A stretch of 64,000 bases of DNA from Pannonibacter carbonis. Its GTDB lineage: Bacteria > Pseudomonadota > Alphaproteobacteria > Rhizobiales > Stappiaceae. The notes beneath the pieces are model-generated. The model worked only from the letters and a program-made list of their open reading frames with translations, did no database searches and had not been told where the DNA came from. Of the stretch, positions 62,466 through 64,000 are shown piece after piece. Made by a program: the position numbers and the translations under genes. The stretch's first letter is position 1, and every line of letters starts with the position of its first letter. Location: the NCBI RefSeq assembly GCF_003012935.1, contig NZ_PUDR01000008.1:1-64000 (forward strand). The letters are read 5' to 3'.

Positions 62466-63686
62466 ATGGCCCATGGCGACATCAAGAAGGTCGTGCTTGC
62501 CTATTCCGGCGGCCTCGACACCTCCATCATCCTGAAGTGGCTCCAGACGGAGCTGGGCGCCGAAGTGGTGACCTTTACCGCCGACCTCGGCCAGGGCGAA
62601 GAACTGGAACCGGCGCGCAAGAAGGCCGAGATGCTGGGCATCAAGGAAATCTTCATCGAGGACGTGCGCGAGGAATTCGTCCGCGACTTCGTGTTCCCGA
62701 TGTTCCGCGCCAACGCCGTCTATGAAGGCGTCTACCTGCTGGGTACATCCATCGCCCGCCCGCTGATTTCCAAGCATCTGATCGAGATCGCCAAGAAGAC
62801 CGGCGCGGACGCGATTGCCCATGGTGCGACCGGCAAGGGGAACGACCAGGTTCGCTTCGAGCTGTCGGCCTATGCGCTCAATCCGGACATCAAGATCATC
62901 GCGCCGTGGCGTGACTGGACCTTCAAGAGCCGCACCGACCTCCTGGACTTCGCCGAGAAGCACCAGATTCCGGTGGCCAAGGACAAGAAGGGCGAGGCGC
63001 CGTTCTCCGTCGATGCCAACCTGCTGCACTCGTCCTCCGAGGGCAAGGTGCTTGAAGACCCGGCTATGGAAGCCCCGGAATACGTGCACATGCGCACGAT
63101 CTCTCCGGAAGCTGCCCCGGATAAGGCCACCGTCATCAAGATCGGCTTCGAGCGCGGCGACGCCGTGTCGATCAACGGCGAGCGTCTGTCTCCGGCAACG
63201 CTGCTGGCCAAGCTCAATGACTATGGCCGCGACAACGGCATCGGCCGTCTTGATCTCGTCGAGAACCGTTTCGTCGGCATGAAGAGCCGTGGCGTCTACG
63301 AGACCCCGGGTGGCACCATCCTGCTCACCGCCCACCGGGCCATGGAATCGATCACGCTGGACCGTGGCGCTGCGCATCTCAAGGACGAGATCATGCCGCG
63401 CTATGCCGAGCTGATCTATTACGGCTTCTGGTTCTCGCCGGAGCGCGAGATGCTCCAGGCTCTCATTGACAAGAGCCAGGAGCACGTCGAGGGCGAAGTG
63501 ACGCTGAAGCTCTACAAGGGCAATGTCATGGTCATCGGCCGCGAGAGCCCGAAGTCCCTCTACTCCGACAAGCTGGTCACCTTCGAGGATGACCAGGGCG
63601 CCTATGACCAGAAAGACGCGGCCGGCTTCATCAAGCTGAACGCCTTGCGCCTGCGCACGCTTGCCAAGCGCAACATGCTCGGCTGA
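62466..63686 (+). CDS. argG: argininosuccinate synthase
   Basis: A 406-residue ATP-dependent ligase joining citrulline and aspartate in arginine synthesis. The P-loop is [62 protein letters not shown] and APWRDW are conserved blocks, and the length is normal. It starts [18 protein letters not shown]. Single-gene unit with its own terminator; the 267-base gap before it must hold both its promoter and that of opgG. Confidence 0.97.
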   Translation: MAHGDIKKVVLAYSGGLDTSIILKWLQTELGAEVVTFTADLGQGEELEPARKKAEMLGIKEIFIEDVREEFVRDFVFPMFRANAVYEGVYLLGTSIARPLISKHLIEIAKKTGADAIAHGATGKGNDQVRFELSAYALNPDIKIIAPWRDWTFKSRTDLLDFAEKHQIPVAKDKKGEAPFSVDANLLHSSSEGKVLEDPAMEAPEYVHMRTISPEAAPDKATVIKIGFERGDAVSINGERLSPATLLAKLNDYGRDNGIGRLDLVENRFVGMKSRGVYETPGGTILLTAHRAMESITLDRGAAHLKDEIMPRYAELIYYGFWFSPEREMLQALIDKSQEHVEGEVTLKLYKGNVMVIGRESPKSLYSDKLVTFEDDQGAYDQKDAAGFIKLNALRLRTLAKRNMLG

Positions 63687-63709
63687 ACTGTTCTTTCAGT
63701 TTAGATCGG

Positions 63710-63745
63710 TCCCGGCGCGAGGCTCTTCGCGCCGGGATTTTTGTT
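63710..63745 (+). terminator. rho-independent terminator of argG
   Basis: TCCCGGCGCGA (63710-63720) pairs with TCGCGCCGGGA (63727-63737), loop GGCTCT, followed by TTTTTGTTTG. Confidence 0.93.
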
Positions 63746-63822
63746 TGTCGTCTGGCGCCGGACAGTGCACCGCTGCTGTGATACCGTCATGCGTATCCAG
63801 CTGTGCCAAATCGAGATTGACC

Positions 63823-64000
63823 ATGGATCTGACACTGGGCTTGCCAATCGACCCGCTGCTGAATTTCCTGCAGGTGCTGGATTATCTCGGCGTTGCCGTG
63901 TTCGCGGTGACTGGGGCAATCGTCGCCTCACGCAAGAATATGGACCTTATCGCGTTCCTCTTCTTTGCCACCATGACCGGTATCGGCGGTGGTACGTTGC
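63823..64000 (+). CDS. trimeric intracellular cation channel (TRIC/YicG) family protein, 3' end beyond window
   Basis: The first 59 residues only. [20 protein letters not shown], then [27 protein letters not shown] is the strongly conserved N-terminus of the UPF0126/TRIC family, two membrane segments with the GIGGGT turn. Prokaryotic TRIC proteins form trimeric potassium-permeable channels. The start ATG at 63823 has no strong ribosome-binding site nearby, but nothing better lies upstream. Confidence 0.88.
   Translation, partial: MDLTLGLPIDPLLNFLQVLDYLGVAVFAVTGAIVASRKNMDLIAFLFFATMTGIGGGTL

Overview
The window reads as ordinary chromosome of a GC-rich alphaproteobacterium, most likely a Hyphomicrobiales (Rhizobiales) member of the Stappia/Pannonibacter/Labrenzia type. 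This rests on gene content and order: a phnW-phnA-phnY phosphonate route of the Sinorhizobium kind, metX-metW, phaR/phaA/phaB, an IalB-family protein, infC-rpmI-rplT with an ATT-started infC, and an inverted alphaproteobacterial palindromic repeat. The genus is a guess. I see no insertion sequence, phage, integron or CRISPR array.

Layout. The 3' part of an initiator tRNA opens the window (1-60). 0.25-12.3 kb is a 2-aminoethylphosphonate (AEP) region: a LysR regulator, a divergent Na/Pi-cotransporter-like protein, phnW-phnA-phnY, an EamA permease, and a dedicated ABC importer (binding protein, ATPase, fused double permease). 12.5-16.9 kb is a methionine catabolic unit, mdeR divergent from mdeA-mdeB. 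16.9-21.1 kb holds a sterol-desaturase-like enzyme, purU behind a hairpin-rich leader, an alpha/beta hydrolase and a GT4 glycosyltransferase. 21.2-22.7 kb is infC, rpmI, rplT. 23-28.7 kb holds a gamma-glutamyltransferase, a GlcG-like protein and the PHB genes phaR/phaA/phaB. 28.8-34.5 kb has yciB, a small membrane protein, rpmF, mtgA, ispA and a GGDEF-EAL protein. 34.6-37.6 kb is a tyrosine cluster on the minus strand (chorismate mutase, hisC-type aminotransferase, tyrC). 37.8-41.8 kb is metX-metW, a methyltransferase, gloB and a cupin. A repeat island at 41.87-42.12 kb precedes typA. 44.1-51.6 kb holds marR-bcr, folP-folK, a GH25 lipoprotein, a GST, xth, an NADPH:quinone reductase and a TrmH-type methyltransferase. 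51.7-60.3 kb holds an ECF sigma factor, ialB, rlmN, iorA-iorB with a divergent tetR and two operators, and a chemoreceptor. 60.6-64 kb holds opgG, argG and the start of a TRIC-type channel gene.

How genes work together. The AEP region is a self-contained phosphonate pathway. The ABC importer brings AEP in, PhnW makes phosphonoacetaldehyde, PhnY oxidises it to phosphonoacetate, and PhnA splits that to acetate and phosphate. A PhoU-domain Na/Pi-type transporter could relieve excess phosphate. Inverted repeats built on a GATTTTA/TAAAATC half-site lie upstream of phnW and of the importer, with a related dyad in the lysR/transporter gap, so a common regulator is likely. In mdeA-mdeB, methionine is cleaved to methanethiol, ammonia and 2-oxobutyrate, and the 2-oxobutyrate is then oxidised. 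Divergent regulator/target pairs recur (lysR, mdeR, phaR, tetR), several with visible palindromes.

Limits. Functions come from reading translations and motifs by eye. Start codons were moved inward where a ribosome-binding site or family N-terminus argued for it. No database or folding program was run.
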